Below are positions 1-8,899 of a stretch of DNA of 64,000 nt, piece after piece (within the stretch, counting starts at the first letter, position 1; every line of letters begins with the position of its first letter). Both the position numbers and the translations under genes were made by a program. The stretch covers positions 1,488,001 to 1,552,000 of the forward strand of contig JACJXP010000001.1 in NCBI GenBank assembly GCA_020636575.1, given 5' to 3'. The notes under the pieces were generated by a model. That model made no database searches and was not told the DNA's origin. It saw nothing but the letters and a program-made list of their open reading frames with translations. The DNA comes from Chitinophagales bacterium (GTDB taxonomy: Bacteria; Bacteroidota; Bacteroidia; Chitinophagales; Chitinophagaceae).

Positions 1-614
1 AGCGTCATTCCCCATGCGCTTCCGTTTTGTAATGGATGAATGATCATGTTTATGATCTCCCCGAATAGGGAGACGGGGTTCGTAATAATATCCCAGCTGT
101 TGAAACGTAAGTAGCGGCCGATATAAACTCCAAATGCATTCAGCCACATGATCATAAAAATGAATATTTCTGCAAACCCTTTTCTGTATTTAAAGGAGAT
201 CAATTGCTCAACCCTGTACAGTGAAATAATACCGAAAAGAATGCCATTCCAGGCAAATGAAAAGATCAACAGCAGATCAAACCATTTAGGTGCCGAATCG
301 ATATGCGTCAAATGAAAAAGATCGGTGATAATGTAGAATGAGTTTGGAACGAACAAAAGCCAGGAAGCTAATGCGAGGTATTTCTTTACATTATTTTTAA
401 AGGAGTCGGGATGATTATACATCTGCCGGGTGATCCAGTACGGGATATAGGCCAGGAAAAGATTCCAGGGTAGAAAAAGATAGTTTAACTCCCCTGTTAC
501 CATAATGCGGCCGGTCAATAGAAGAAAACTGAAACAGGATGAAAGCAAAATCCATTGATGTAATGTTCCGGCTAATGTTTGAACAGGTTTTTGTAGCGTT
601 TGTGTGTTATGCAT
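1..614 (-). CDS. DUF1361 family integral membrane protein (C-terminus outside window)
   Basis: Reading the minus strand from the ATG at 614 gives an open frame running off the left edge, so about 204 residues are visible and the C-terminus is missing. The protein is strongly hydrophobic, with several membrane segments. It carries the aromatic patches I associate with DUF1361: an LFLPWNLFLAYIPY segment, a VPNSFYIITDLFHL segment and a GRYLRFNSWDI segment. The function of the family is unknown. It starts 4 bases after the stop of the lipid kinase gene, so it is very probably the last visible gene of a five-gene minus-strand operon. The family call is from memory of these motifs and is fairly secure; the role in the membrane is not. 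Confidence 0.75.
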   Translation of the reverse strand, partial: MHNTQTLQKPVQTLAGTLHQWILLSSCFSFLLLTGRIMVTGELNYLFLPWNLFLAYIPYWITRQMYNHPDSFKNNVKKYLALASWLLFVPNSFYIITDLFHLTHIDSAPKWFDLLLIFSFAWNGILFGIISLYRVEQLISFKYRKGFAEIFIFMIMWLNAFGVYIGRYLRFNSWDIITNPVSLFGEIINMIIHPLQNGSAWGMT

Positions 615-618
615 AGGG

Positions 619-987
619 TTATATTTTGGGAATAAAGATGAAGCATCCGACAATCAGGGCAGTAATGGAGGCAATTAGTACAGCCGCGGCTGAAAGGTCC
701 TTGATCAGTTTGATTGCCGGTTTTTTTTCGGTTGTAATAAAATCCATTGTTTTTTCAATAGCTGTATTAAATATCTCAGCTGTCCATACAAATCCGATTG
801 AAAGGGACAATAAAGCAAACTCATCAGGGGTTACTTTAAGAATAATGGCCAATGCTATAACGATAATAGTTGCCAGAAAATGAATCCACATATTGTGTTC
901 ACTTCGAAAAAGAGATATGATCCCATCAAAAGCATATTTGAAGCTCTGTCCTCTTGCACGGATAGAGAAATTTTTGTTGTCACTCAT
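619..987 (-). CDS. dgkA: Diacylglycerol/undecaprenol kinase family protein
   Basis: A 122-residue protein of the small integral membrane kinase family that phosphorylates diacylglycerol or undecaprenol with ATP at the inner membrane. Three hydrophobic helices are visible (about residues 35-52, 57-72 and 98-118). The family signature EIFNTAIEKTMD sits near residues 71-82, followed by KDLSAAAVLIAS near 96-107; the Glu/Asn pair of the first motif is the catalytic signature. Length matches the family. In Bacteroidota and Firmicutes the substrate is often undecaprenol, which would recycle the cell-wall lipid carrier, but the sequence alone does not decide this. It lies 15 bases downstream of the COQ4-like gene and 4 bases upstream of the DUF1361 gene, in one operon. 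Confidence 0.88.
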   Translation of the reverse strand: MSDNKNFSIRARGQSFKYAFDGIISLFRSEHNMWIHFLATIIVIALAIILKVTPDEFALLSLSIGFVWTAEIFNTAIEKTMDFITTEKKPAIKLIKDLSAAAVLIASITALIVGCFIFIPKI

Positions 988-1002
988 TTGGACTAATATT
1001 TA

Positions 1003-1482
1003 TTATACTTTTTGAAATATGACATTTCTTAACGAATTCGTATTTTCTTCCATTATATTATTCCATTTCCAATGATGAAAAGAGGTACTCCTTTTTCCTT
1101 TTTTGTACGCCAGTTTCATTTTTTTCCAATGTTCCGGCATGGTAAAAAATCCATAGAGTACGGTAGCAAGAACAGGAAAAGAAACACGGCCATTGCCAAG
1201 CATAAAACTTTGCAGGCATACTTCACCTTCATCCGAAGTATCGTATTCGAGTAGTACATGTTTCAGGTCATGTCTTGCATAGTGCTTCAAAAGGGGAAAA
1301 TTTCTTTTATTAAGAAAGTGATAAAGATCGTTTCCAAGACTTCCTTCTGGAAGGGTTTCTAATTGCTTCATCTCCCAGGAAAATGTATTCGGCTTCCTTA
1401 GTATTTTAATCAATGGGAGAGCAATTTTGTGAGTGAGAAAGATCAGAACATATGTTCTTGCTTTGATAAGATATTTTTTCAT
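1003..1482 (-). CDS. COQ4-like protein
   Basis: A 159-residue protein with the COQ4 metal signature HDxxH-(x)11-E: His71-Asp72-Leu-Lys-His75, then eleven residues, then Glu87. COQ4 in eukaryotes and proteobacteria takes part in ubiquinone synthesis (C1 decarboxylation/hydroxylation has been proposed). Bacteroidota normally make menaquinone, so a ubiquinone role is doubtful and the protein may act on another prenyl lipid or carry a lipid. The N-terminal 25 residues are basic and hydrophobic and could bind the membrane. It starts 7 bases after the regulator gene and is followed by the lipid kinase, which fits a membrane-lipid role by inference only. Alternative: a COQ4-fold protein with unrelated function. 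Confidence 0.65.
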   Translation of the reverse strand: MKKYLIKARTYVLIFLTHKIALPLIKILRKPNTFSWEMKQLETLPEGSLGNDLYHFLNKRNFPLLKHYARHDLKHVLLEYDTSDEGEVCLQSFMLGNGRVSFPVLATVLYGFFTMPEHWKKMKLAYKKGKRSTSFHHWKWNNIMEENTNSLRNVIFQKV

Positions 1483-1489
1483 GGCTATA

Positions 1490-1789
1490 CTATTTGATTC
1501 CTTTTATCATGTTCTCCAGCGCATCCACATGTTCTGTAAAAGCTTTTTCCCCCTGGCGGGTTATCTGGTACGTTGTATTTGTTTTTCTGCCGATAAAACC
1601 TTTATGTACTTTGATATAGCCGTTCTCTTCCAGGGTTATAAGATGAGAGGCCAGGTTGCCATCTGTAACTTGCAGTAATTGTTTCAGATCATTGAAATTC
1701 ACCTCTTCATTGACCATCAGTATACTCATGACGCCCAGCCTTATCCGGCTTTCAAAAACTTTATTTAATCCGTTGATAGGGTTTTTCAA
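1490..1789 (-). CDS. Winged-helix transcriptional regulator
   Basis: A 99-residue single-domain DNA-binding protein. Its pattern is typical of the short MarR/PadR-like winged-helix proteins common in Bacteroidota: helix-turn-helix around residues 30-60 (NFNDLKQLLQVTDGNLASHL), then a wing with GRKTNTTYQIT, then a C-terminal dimerisation helix. There is no ligand or receiver domain. It begins 5 bases after the stop of a polytopic membrane protein gene; this regulator plus membrane protein pairing recurs in the phylum. It probably controls its own operon, but no operator could be identified with confidence. Confidence 0.85.
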   Translation of the reverse strand: MKNPINGLNKVFESRIRLGVMSILMVNEEVNFNDLKQLLQVTDGNLASHLITLEENGYIKVHKGFIGRKTNTTYQITRQGEKAFTEHVDALENMIKGIK

Positions 1790-1794
1790 GGTTT

Positions 1795-2457
1795 TTAATT
1801 TTCATTTCGTACTTCAGGTTGCCTGTCATACTTGTTCCACATAATTATACCATAGAATATGTGCAGTATGCCAAATCCTACTGCCCAAAACCATAATCCA
1901 TAACCCGGAAAATATATATTGATCAACCCCAGGATTATTTCAGTATAACCCAGGTACCGAATGTCTGAAAGAGTGTATTTGCTGGCATTTACAAGAGCCA
2001 GGCCATAAAAAACAAGTGAAGCTGGGGCTACAAAAATCCAGGCGTCATATCTCAATAAACCCACAATAAATAGTCCTCCAACCGCTAATGGTATGATCAT
2101 ATTCCAGGCCAGCCTCCGGGATGTATAATCCCAAAGCGGCAAACCTTGTTTTTTAGCTTTTTGCCATGTGAGATAAAAGGAAGATGAAAATGCGATGATG
2201 AAGACACAAATTGCGAGTCCAAAAAGTTTGAGCTTTAGTTTGCTAAAGTCGTCGCCGGAGAAGAGTCCACGACTATTATAACTTCCGTAATAGCTGTCCA
2301 GCATCTCATAGGCTATATAGGCCCCTATCAAAGCACAGATGCCAGCGGCCACACCACTTAAACCGCTTAATGATATAAAGCGGCTTGAACGGTTCATGAT
2401 ACGCCGGATATCCTGCAGATCCTGGACAGAGTCGGTTTTTAATTCATTTTCTTTCAT
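1795..2457 (-). CDS. Uncharacterised polytopic membrane protein
   Basis: I do not recognise a named family. The protein has a charged N-terminus followed by about five to six hydrophobic helices (roughly residues 30-50, 75-100, 120-140, 145-160, 175-190 and 195-215) and a short charged tail. The start is set at the Met beginning MKENELKTD; an ATG seven codons upstream (2478) is possible but adds an unlikely MQYKALF stretch. It is the first gene of the minus-strand operon with the winged-helix regulator. Membrane proteins paired with such regulators in Bacteroidota are usually of unknown function, so none is assigned. Confidence 0.75.
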   Translation of the reverse strand: MKENELKTDSVQDLQDIRRIMNRSSRFISLSGLSGVAAGICALIGAYIAYEMLDSYYGSYNSRGLFSGDDFSKLKLKLFGLAICVFIIAFSSSFYLTWQKAKKQGLPLWDYTSRRLAWNMIIPLAVGGLFIVGLLRYDAWIFVAPASLVFYGLALVNASKYTLSDIRYLGYTEIILGLINIYFPGYGLWFWAVGFGILHIFYGIIMWNKYDRQPEVRNEN

Positions 2458-2578
2458 GAAAAGTGCTTTGTATTGCAAAGTAAAATAGCAAAATTCATAT
2501 TTCCAAATCGTTTTTGATGTTCAATTTGTTAAAAAAGGGGTAACCTAAAATCCGGCTGGCAGCGTTATTTTTACATTT

Positions 2579-5065
2579 ATGTACCTGAGGAAACTATACA
2601 GGCTTTATATTCTTATCATTCTTTTTTGTTTTTCGTTTCAACCCTTACTTTCTCAAACAAAGATCCTTACAGGTACTGTGACTGATTCACATAGCGATGA
2701 AGCCATACCTTTTGCTTCCATTAGTTTCAGAGGCACTACTGTGGGTAAACTATCAGACTCCTCCGGTTTCTTCATATTTGTTTTAAGTAAATGGCCGGCA
2801 GATACCCTTGAGGTTTCCTGTGTTGGCTATCAGCCCTTGTTTATTTTAATGAACCATCAACCTGATTCATTGAATCTTGTGCTTAAAATGGAAAGGGGCA
2901 CATTTAACGAAGGGGTGAAAGTAAGGGCCAAGGTGAACAGGGGTCTATTAGTCTGGAGAAAAATTGTAGAGCACAAACCTGAAAATGACCGCTACCGGTT
3001 TCAAAATTTTTCATACGAATTATATAACAAGCTTGAACTGGACGTTAAGAACGTAAATTTTGAAAAATTGGGAAAGTTCAAGCCATTTAAGCCGGTCACA
3101 GATCTTATAAGTAGAAATATTGACACTGCATGGGGAGCTAAGTACCTACCTTCTTATTTAACCGAGGCTATAAGCAACTATTATTATCAAAAAAGACCGC
3201 TTAAGCGCCGGGAGGTGATCAGCGCTGTGAATACAAATGGAGTAAAGAATGAAAGTATTATAAAATATCTTGGAGGTACTGATCAGGTAGTAAATGTCTA
3301 TAATAATTTTATTCCTGTTTTTGATAAACAATTCGTAAGCCCTATAAGTGATAATGGAGATTATTATTACAATTACAGGGTAGTAGATACACAGTATATC
3401 TCTAATGAACGATATTACCATCTTGTTTTCTCACCCCGCCGTAAAGGAGGTGATACTTTTGAGGGGGATTGCTGGGTGCATTTTGGCACTTATGCGATCC
3501 AAAAAATGAATCTGCGTTTAGGGAAAGATGCTAATGTGAATTTTGTGGAGAACCTAAGCCTTATACAGGAATATAAACGGATCAATGATAGCACCTGGTT
3601 CTTGGCAAAAGACAAATTTGTAGCAGATCTTTCACCAGTTGGAAAAGAAAAGCCCGGTTTTATTGCAAGAAAAACCACTACTTATAAAAATGTGGTGATC
3701 AACGATAGTTCTGTGATCAGGGAATTGAACAAGAATAAGTTACTTGAAGAGATCATTACATTGCCAGATGCAGCAGCAAAAGGAAAGGAGTTTTGGACGG
3801 AGGCCAGGCATGAGCCACTGACCAAAACTGAGAGTGGTATTATCCGAATGATCGACACACTTACCAATGCGCCGGTTTTTCAGCGATTCACCAAAACCAT
3901 GACCTTTATTGGTACAGGATATAAAGAGATCGGTAATTATGAGATTGGCCCCTGGTACAACTGGATATCTTCTAATGGCTGGGAAGGGCTAAGGTTAAGA
4001 TTTGATCTTGGTACTAATAAATCTTTTGATAAAAAGATCAAACTTCATGGTTACCTGGCTTATGGATTTGGTGATAGGAAATTGAAAGGGATGGGAGAGA
4101 TATTTTACCTGCCTAAAAAAGATCCCCGCATGTATTTATATGCTTCTTATACGAATGACCTGGATTGGGGGCAGAATTACTATGGAGAAGTATCGCAGGA
4201 CAACATATTTGCACTGGCGATCCGGAAACAAGGCATTCCGATAAAAAATATTAAAGTAGAAGATAAACGATTTGAATTTTTCAGGGAAATGTTGCCCTGG
4301 ATGTCAAACAGGATAACAATTTCACATAGATCTTATTTGCCTTTACGAAACCTGGTCCCGATTGATTCATTCCGCAATAACATTTCCGGGAATCCGCTTA
4401 CCAACTTTGAAGTGGCTATCCGTTTCCGCTTTGCTTATTTGGAAAGATTCCTTTCCAATCATTTCTATAGGGTAAGCCTGGGTAGTGCATATCCTATTGG
4501 AGAAGTATATATCAGTAAAGGGTTTGCAGGTGTTTTTAATAGTAGTTATAATTATACTAAAGTATCGGCCAGTATTTCTGATTACTTTAAAATCCCTCCA
4601 TTTGGAAATATTTCATGGTCTGTTTATGGCGGAAAGACTTTTGGGACACTGCCTTATACCATGCTGGACATTGCCCCCGGAAATGAACTTTATTATTATA
4701 ATAAGTACGCATTTAATATGATGAACCGCTGGGAGTTTATTCATGATAAATATGCAGGTTTGAATATCGAGCATAATATTGGCAATGGCATTTTCAGGTT
4801 ATTTCCCAAACTTCGGTTACGTCAGTTCTGGACAGCGAAAACATTATGGGGAAGTCTTTCACCTGAAAATAAAGCCCTGAACTTTAAACAAGGACATAGT
4901 TTTCAATCCCTGGATGGAAAAACATACCTGGAATTAGGGACAGGTATCGATAATATTTTCCGTGTGTTACGCCTTGATTTTGTGTGGCGTATTCTGCCCG
5001 CTTCTCTGCCAAAAGCCAAAGACAGGAATTTTGGTGTATTTGGCAGCTTCCGTGTGGTCTTTTGA
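2579..5065 (+). CDS. DUF5686 / carboxypeptidase-regulatory-like domain protein, outer membrane
   Basis: An 828-residue protein with a signal peptide ending near residue 25 (hydrophobic run, then SQ). It is followed by a CarboxypepD-regulatory-like beta-sandwich (about 27-110, with the GTVTDSHSDEAIPFASI and GKLSDSSGFFIF elements). The remainder matches the architecture of the DUF5686 family: a periplasmic part and a long C-terminal stretch rich in alternating aromatic strands, ending in a terminal Phe (FGSFRVVF), as expected of an outer-membrane beta-barrel. The physiological role is not established. It is divergent from the minus-strand operon and ends 47 bases before glpK with no clear terminator between. 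Confidence 0.85.
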   Translation: MYLRKLYRLYILIILFCFSFQPLLSQTKILTGTVTDSHSDEAIPFASISFRGTTVGKLSDSSGFFIFVLSKWPADTLEVSCVGYQPLFILMNHQPDSLNLVLKMERGTFNEGVKVRAKVNRGLLVWRKIVEHKPENDRYRFQNFSYELYNKLELDVKNVNFEKLGKFKPFKPVTDLISRNIDTAWGAKYLPSYLTEAISNYYYQKRPLKRREVISAVNTNGVKNESIIKYLGGTDQVVNVYNNFIPVFDKQFVSPISDNGDYYYNYRVVDTQYISNERYYHLVFSPRRKGGDTFEGDCWVHFGTYAIQKMNLRLGKDANVNFVENLSLIQEYKRINDSTWFLAKDKFVADLSPVGKEKPGFIARKTTTYKNVVINDSSVIRELNKNKLLEEIITLPDAAAKGKEFWTEARHEPLTKTESGIIRMIDTLTNAPVFQRFTKTMTFIGTGYKEIGNYEIGPWYNWISSNGWEGLRLRFDLGTNKSFDKKIKLHGYLAYGFGDRKLKGMGEIFYLPKKDPRMYLYASYTNDLDWGQNYYGEVSQDNIFALAIRKQGIPIKNIKVEDKRFEFFREMLPWMSNRITISHRSYLPLRNLVPIDSFRNNISGNPLTNFEVAIRFRFAYLERFLSNHFYRVSLGSAYPIGEVYISKGFAGVFNSSYNYTKVSASISDYFKIPPFGNISWSVYGGKTFGTLPYTMLDIAPGNELYYYNKYAFNMMNRWEFIHDKYAGLNIEHNIGNGIFRLFPKLRLRQFWTAKTLWGSLSPENKALNFKQGHSFQSLDGKTYLELGTGIDNIFRVLRLDFVWRILPASLPKAKDRNFGVFGSFRVVF

Positions 5066-5112
5066 TTTTTTCTGCACAAAGAGATTTTGTTAACTTACCT
5101 GAAAACAATTGC

Positions 5113-6606
5113 ATGTCATCACATTACATTCTTGCTCTTGACCAGGGAACTACCAGCAGTCGCAGTATGGTATTTGATCAGCAGGGTAATATCATCAGTG
5201 TTGCTCAAAAAGAATTCAAGCAGATTTTCCCCAAACCCGGTTGGGTAGAACATGATGCCAATGAAATATGGAGTACCCAGTTTGGAACGATGGCTGAAGC
5301 GGTTGCCCAGGCACATGTTAATATGAAGCAGGTGGCAGGCATCGGCATCACTAACCAGCGGGAAACAACAGTATTGTGGGATCGTAAAACAGGACAGCCG
5401 GTTTATAATGCCATCGTATGGCAGGATAGAAGAACAGCGGCTTATTGTGATGAACTGAAAGCAGCAGGAAAAAAAGATACGATCCAGCAAAAAACGGGAC
5501 TGATCATCGACGCCTATTTTTCCGCTACTAAACTTAAATGGATACTTGATAATGTAGAAGACGCCAGAAAAAAAGCTGAGAATGGTGAACTGGCTTTTGG
5601 CACTATTGATACATGGCTTACATGGAAATTAACGAATGGAGAAGTGCATGTAACGGATGTTTCCAATGCTTCACGAACCATGTTGTTTAATATTCATTCA
5701 TTACAATGGGATGAAGAATTGCTGAAGCTGTTTGATATTCCGGCAGCTGTGTTACCTGAAGTAAAACCAAGCAGCAAGATCTATGGAGTTACAGGAAATA
5801 TTGTTCCCGATTCAAGAATACCTGTTGCCGGTATTGCCGGTGATCAGCAATCTGCCTTATTCGGACAAATGTGTACGCAACCAGGTATGGTAAAAAATAC
5901 ATATGGTACTGGTTGTTTTATGCTGATGAATACCGGCGAGAAAGTGATCGCATCAGAAAATAATTTATTAACTACAGTAGCCTGGCAAATTGATGGTAAA
6001 ACTGAATATGCACTGGAAGGAAGTGTGTTCATTGCAGGAGCAGTGGTGCAATGGCTGAGGGATGAATTAAAGATCATCCGAAGCTCCAAAGAAGTGGAAG
6101 CACTGGCTTCAGAGGTTTCAGACAATGATGGAGTATATATTGTTCCTGCATTTGCAGGATTGGGTGCCCCGCACTGGAACCAGCATGCAAGAGGAAGCAT
6201 TTTTGGGTTAACGAGAGGCAGCAGCAATGCTCATATTGCAAAAGCCGCATTAGAGAGTATCGCATTTCAAACTTATGATGTATTAAAAGCAATGGAAGCT
6301 GATGCAGGAATAGAAATAAAAGAATTAAGAGTGGATGGCGGTGCAACAGTGAATAATCAGTTGATGCAATTTCAAAGTGATATATTGGATTGTAATGTGG
6401 TAAGACCAAAGATCACTGAAACAACAGCATTGGGTGCTGCTTACCTGGCAGGTTTGGCAGTAGGTTATTGGAAAAATGTTGGGGAAATACAGCAACAATG
6501 GCAGATCGAAAAAACATTTTCTTCTGCAATGACTGGTGAAAAAAGAAAACAACTGATCGCAGGCTGGCAGCGGGCTGTAAAAGCTGCTATCGCATGGGCC
6601 GAATGA
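5113..6606 (+). CDS. glpK: Glycerol kinase
   Basis: ATP-dependent phosphorylation of glycerol to sn-glycerol 3-phosphate in the cytoplasm. The 497-residue product has the FGGY-kinase layout: the N-terminal phosphate loop ALDQGTTSSRS (residues 8-18), ITNQRETTVLWDR near 80, the catalytic-Asp region GIAGDQQSALFGQ near 240-251, and the C-terminal VDGGATVNNQLMQFQSD motif. The start chosen is the ATG giving MSSHYILALDQG. The frame is open about 43 codons further upstream, but that part overlaps the preceding gene and is not family sequence. Its stop shares an ATGA with the glpD start, so the two are translationally coupled. Confidence 0.97.
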   Translation: MSSHYILALDQGTTSSRSMVFDQQGNIISVAQKEFKQIFPKPGWVEHDANEIWSTQFGTMAEAVAQAHVNMKQVAGIGITNQRETTVLWDRKTGQPVYNAIVWQDRRTAAYCDELKAAGKKDTIQQKTGLIIDAYFSATKLKWILDNVEDARKKAENGELAFGTIDTWLTWKLTNGEVHVTDVSNASRTMLFNIHSLQWDEELLKLFDIPAAVLPEVKPSSKIYGVTGNIVPDSRIPVAGIAGDQQSALFGQMCTQPGMVKNTYGTGCFMLMNTGEKVIASENNLLTTVAWQIDGKTEYALEGSVFIAGAVVQWLRDELKIIRSSKEVEALASEVSDNDGVYIVPAFAGLGAPHWNQHARGSIFGLTRGSSNAHIAKAALESIAFQTYDVLKAMEADAGIEIKELRVDGGATVNNQLMQFQSDILDCNVVRPKITETTALGAAYLAGLAVGYWKNVGEIQQQWQIEKTFSSAMTGEKRKQLIAGWQRAVKAAIAWAE

Positions 6607-8093
6607 TGAATAGAAATCTGATGATACAACAACTCGATGCAACTCCTGAATGGGATGTTTGTATCATTGGCGGTGGGTCAACTGGTTTGGGAACAGCATT
6701 GGATGCTGCATCAAGAGGCTTCAAAACAATTTTGCTGGAGCAATTTGATTTTGCCAAAGGCACTTCTTCCAGAAGTACCAAGTTGGTGCATGGTGGTGTT
6801 CGTTACCTGCAACAGGGAAATATCAAACTGGTGCTGGAAGCACTAAAGGAAAGAGGTTTGCTTTTGCAGAATGCTCCGCATCTGGTACACAACCAGCAAT
6901 TCGTTGTCCCGAATTACAAATGGTGGGAAAAGCCATTTTATGGAATTGGTCTGAAGATCTATGATAAAATGGCTGGCAAACTGGGACTTGGCCCATCAGA
7001 GTTTCTTTCTAAAGAAGAGATACTAAAACTGGCCCCTACTCTTGATCCTGAAGATCTGAAAGGAGGTGTGCTTTATCATGATGGTCAGTTTGATGATGCA
7101 AGACTGGCAATAAGTATTGCACAAACAGCTGTAGCGCATCATGCCGTGTTGCTGAATTATTTTCCTGTTTCAGCATTATTAAAAATGCAGCAAAAGGTTT
7201 GTGGTGTGTGGGCAAAAGATTCCTTTACCGGCAAAGAGTATGAAATAAAAAGTAAAGTAGTAATAAATGCTACGGGTGTTTTTACAGATAGCATTATGAA
7301 AATGGATGATGCGAAACATAAAAGTATCATCAGCCCCAGCCAGGGGATCCATTTGGTAGTTGATAAAGAGTTTCTCCCGGGTGAGACAGCTATTATGATC
7401 CCCCGGACAGATGATGGGAGAGTTTTATTTGCTGTTCCGTGGCATAATAAAATTGTATTAGGTACTACAGATACTCCTGTTAAAAAAGCTGTAGCCGAAC
7501 CAGTACCACTGGAAGAAGAAATTGATTTCATATTAAAACATATCGGTCGCTATCTTACAAAAGACCCGGTAAGGAAAGATGTAAGAAGTATGTTTGCGGG
7601 CCTTCGTCCTTTGGTAAAAAATAAAGGCAAAAAAACAGCTGCACTTTCAAGAGATCATCTTATAGATGTGGCTGATTCCGGAATGATAACCATCACTGGC
7701 GGTAAATGGACAACCTATCGTAAAATGGCAGAAGATGTGGTGAATATTTCGATCAAAGAAAATGATCTGAAACAAGCGTCATGTATTACAAGCGACATGA
7801 AGCTATATGGACATGATCAGCCTTCCCCATTATTTGACATTGCATCACTGAACAGGCTGCAGTTAAAGACAATTTTAAAAAAGGCAATGGAGGAAGAAAT
7901 GTGTATGACCATTGAAGATTTCCTTTCCCGAAGAACCAGGCAGTTATTGCTGGATGCTAATGCTGCTATTACTGCAGCGCCGGTTGTGTCCGAATTGATG
8001 GCTGAATTAGGTCATAAAGATGAAACCTGGATAAAAGATGAGATCAGCCACTTTAATGAAATAGCAAAACATTATCTTCCCATAATAAACTGA
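6603..8093 (+). CDS. glpD: Aerobic glycerol-3-phosphate dehydrogenase
   Basis: FAD-dependent, membrane-associated oxidation of glycerol 3-phosphate to dihydroxyacetone phosphate, feeding electrons to the quinone pool. The product is about 496 residues. The dinucleotide-binding motif CIIGGGSTGLGTALDAASRG lies near residues 18-37, GTSSRSTKLVHGGVRYL near 52-68 is the family FAD-contact signature, and the C-terminal DAO domain includes ITGGKWTTYRKMAED. The ATG at 6603 overlaps the glpK stop by four bases; an in-frame ATG at 6594 would give a longer overlap. Gene order kinase-dehydrogenase-facilitator gives a complete glycerol uptake and oxidation route. Confidence 0.96.
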   Translation: MMNRNLMIQQLDATPEWDVCIIGGGSTGLGTALDAASRGFKTILLEQFDFAKGTSSRSTKLVHGGVRYLQQGNIKLVLEALKERGLLLQNAPHLVHNQQFVVPNYKWWEKPFYGIGLKIYDKMAGKLGLGPSEFLSKEEILKLAPTLDPEDLKGGVLYHDGQFDDARLAISIAQTAVAHHAVLLNYFPVSALLKMQQKVCGVWAKDSFTGKEYEIKSKVVINATGVFTDSIMKMDDAKHKSIISPSQGIHLVVDKEFLPGETAIMIPRTDDGRVLFAVPWHNKIVLGTTDTPVKKAVAEPVPLEEEIDFILKHIGRYLTKDPVRKDVRSMFAGLRPLVKNKGKKTAALSRDHLIDVADSGMITITGGKWTTYRKMAEDVVNISIKENDLKQASCITSDMKLYGHDQPSPLFDIASLNRLQLKTILKKAMEEEMCMTIEDFLSRRTRQLLLDANAAITAAPVVSELMAELGHKDETWIKDEISHFNEIAKHYLPIIN

Positions 8094-8099
8094 TTGCTT

Positions 8100-8837
8100 A
8101 TGTCTCCTTTTCTTGGCGAATTTGCAGGTACAGCAATGCTCATCATTCTTGGTGATGGAGTGGTAGCCAATGTGATCCTGGATAAAACAAAAGGCCAGAA
8201 CAGCGGGTGGATCGTTATTACTTTGGGATGGGCGATAGCTGTATTTGTAGCTGTTTTTTGCGTTGGACCGATCAGCGGCGCTCACATTAACCCTGCAGTA
8301 ACAATTGGATTAGCAGCATCAGATCAATTTCCGTGGGCAGATGTACCCGGTTATGTCGGAATGCAATTACTCGGCGCTATAGCAGGAGCTGTGGTGGTTT
8401 GGGTTGGGTATAAACAACATTTTGATGAAACCCCGGATAAGGATATTAAACTGGCGGTTTTTTGTACAGGTCCTGCAATCAGGCATAGATTCCATAATCT
8501 TATTACTGAGATCATAGGGACATTTATTTTATTGATTGGTGTTTTCTTCATTATCAAATCGGGGCCGGGTATTGAAGTGAATGGAGTGCCCGGTAAACTT
8601 GGTCTTGGTGCTTTGGGCGCATTACCTGTTGCATTACTGGTCTTAGGTATCGGTCTTTCCTGGGGTGGCCCTACCGGTTATGCTATCAACCCTGCCAGGG
8701 ATCTGGGCCCACGCATTGTTCATTTTATTTTACCTATTTCCGGGAAAAGAGATAGTGACTGGGGTTATAGCTGGATACCGGTTGTGGGTCCATTAATTGG
8801 TGCACTGCTGGCAGGATTCGTCTTCACTAAACTTTAA
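8100..8837 (+). CDS. glpF: Glycerol facilitator (aquaglyceroporin)
   Basis: An MIP-family channel of about 245 residues with six membrane helices and both NPA half-helices: GAHINPAVT near residue 63 and GYAINPARDLGPR near 196. The Asp after the second NPAR is the aquaglyceroporin hallmark, so glycerol passage is more likely than pure water transport. The ATG at 8100 lies 6 bases after the glpD stop; a TTG at 8094 is a weaker alternative. It closes the glpKDF operon and is followed within 4 bases by a strong hairpin. No glp regulator gene is adjacent. Confidence 0.95.
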   Translation: MSPFLGEFAGTAMLIILGDGVVANVILDKTKGQNSGWIVITLGWAIAVFVAVFCVGPISGAHINPAVTIGLAASDQFPWADVPGYVGMQLLGAIAGAVVVWVGYKQHFDETPDKDIKLAVFCTGPAIRHRFHNLITEIIGTFILLIGVFFIIKSGPGIEVNGVPGKLGLGALGALPVALLVLGIGLSWGGPTGYAINPARDLGPRIVHFILPISGKRDSDWGYSWIPVVGPLIGALLAGFVFTKL

Positions 8838-8840
8838 ATA

Positions 8841-8869
8841 AAAAGCCGGCACAATAAGTACCGGCTTTT
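8841..8869 (+). terminator. Rho-independent terminator of the glpKDF operon
   Basis: A perfect 9-bp stem, AAAAGCCGG (8841-8849) with CCGGCTTTT (8861-8869), around an 11-base loop. It lies just after the glpF stop. The T-run is inside the 3' arm. The A-run in the 5' arm may let it act on both strands, serving the convergent gene that ends at 8900. Confidence 0.85.
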
Positions 8870-8899
8870 GAAATATTATCAGACTTATCTAATCAGTCA

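Noticed and set aside
4984..5112. Upstream part of the glycerol kinase frame
   Set aside because: It overlaps the 3' end of the DUF5686 gene in another frame and has no family similarity.
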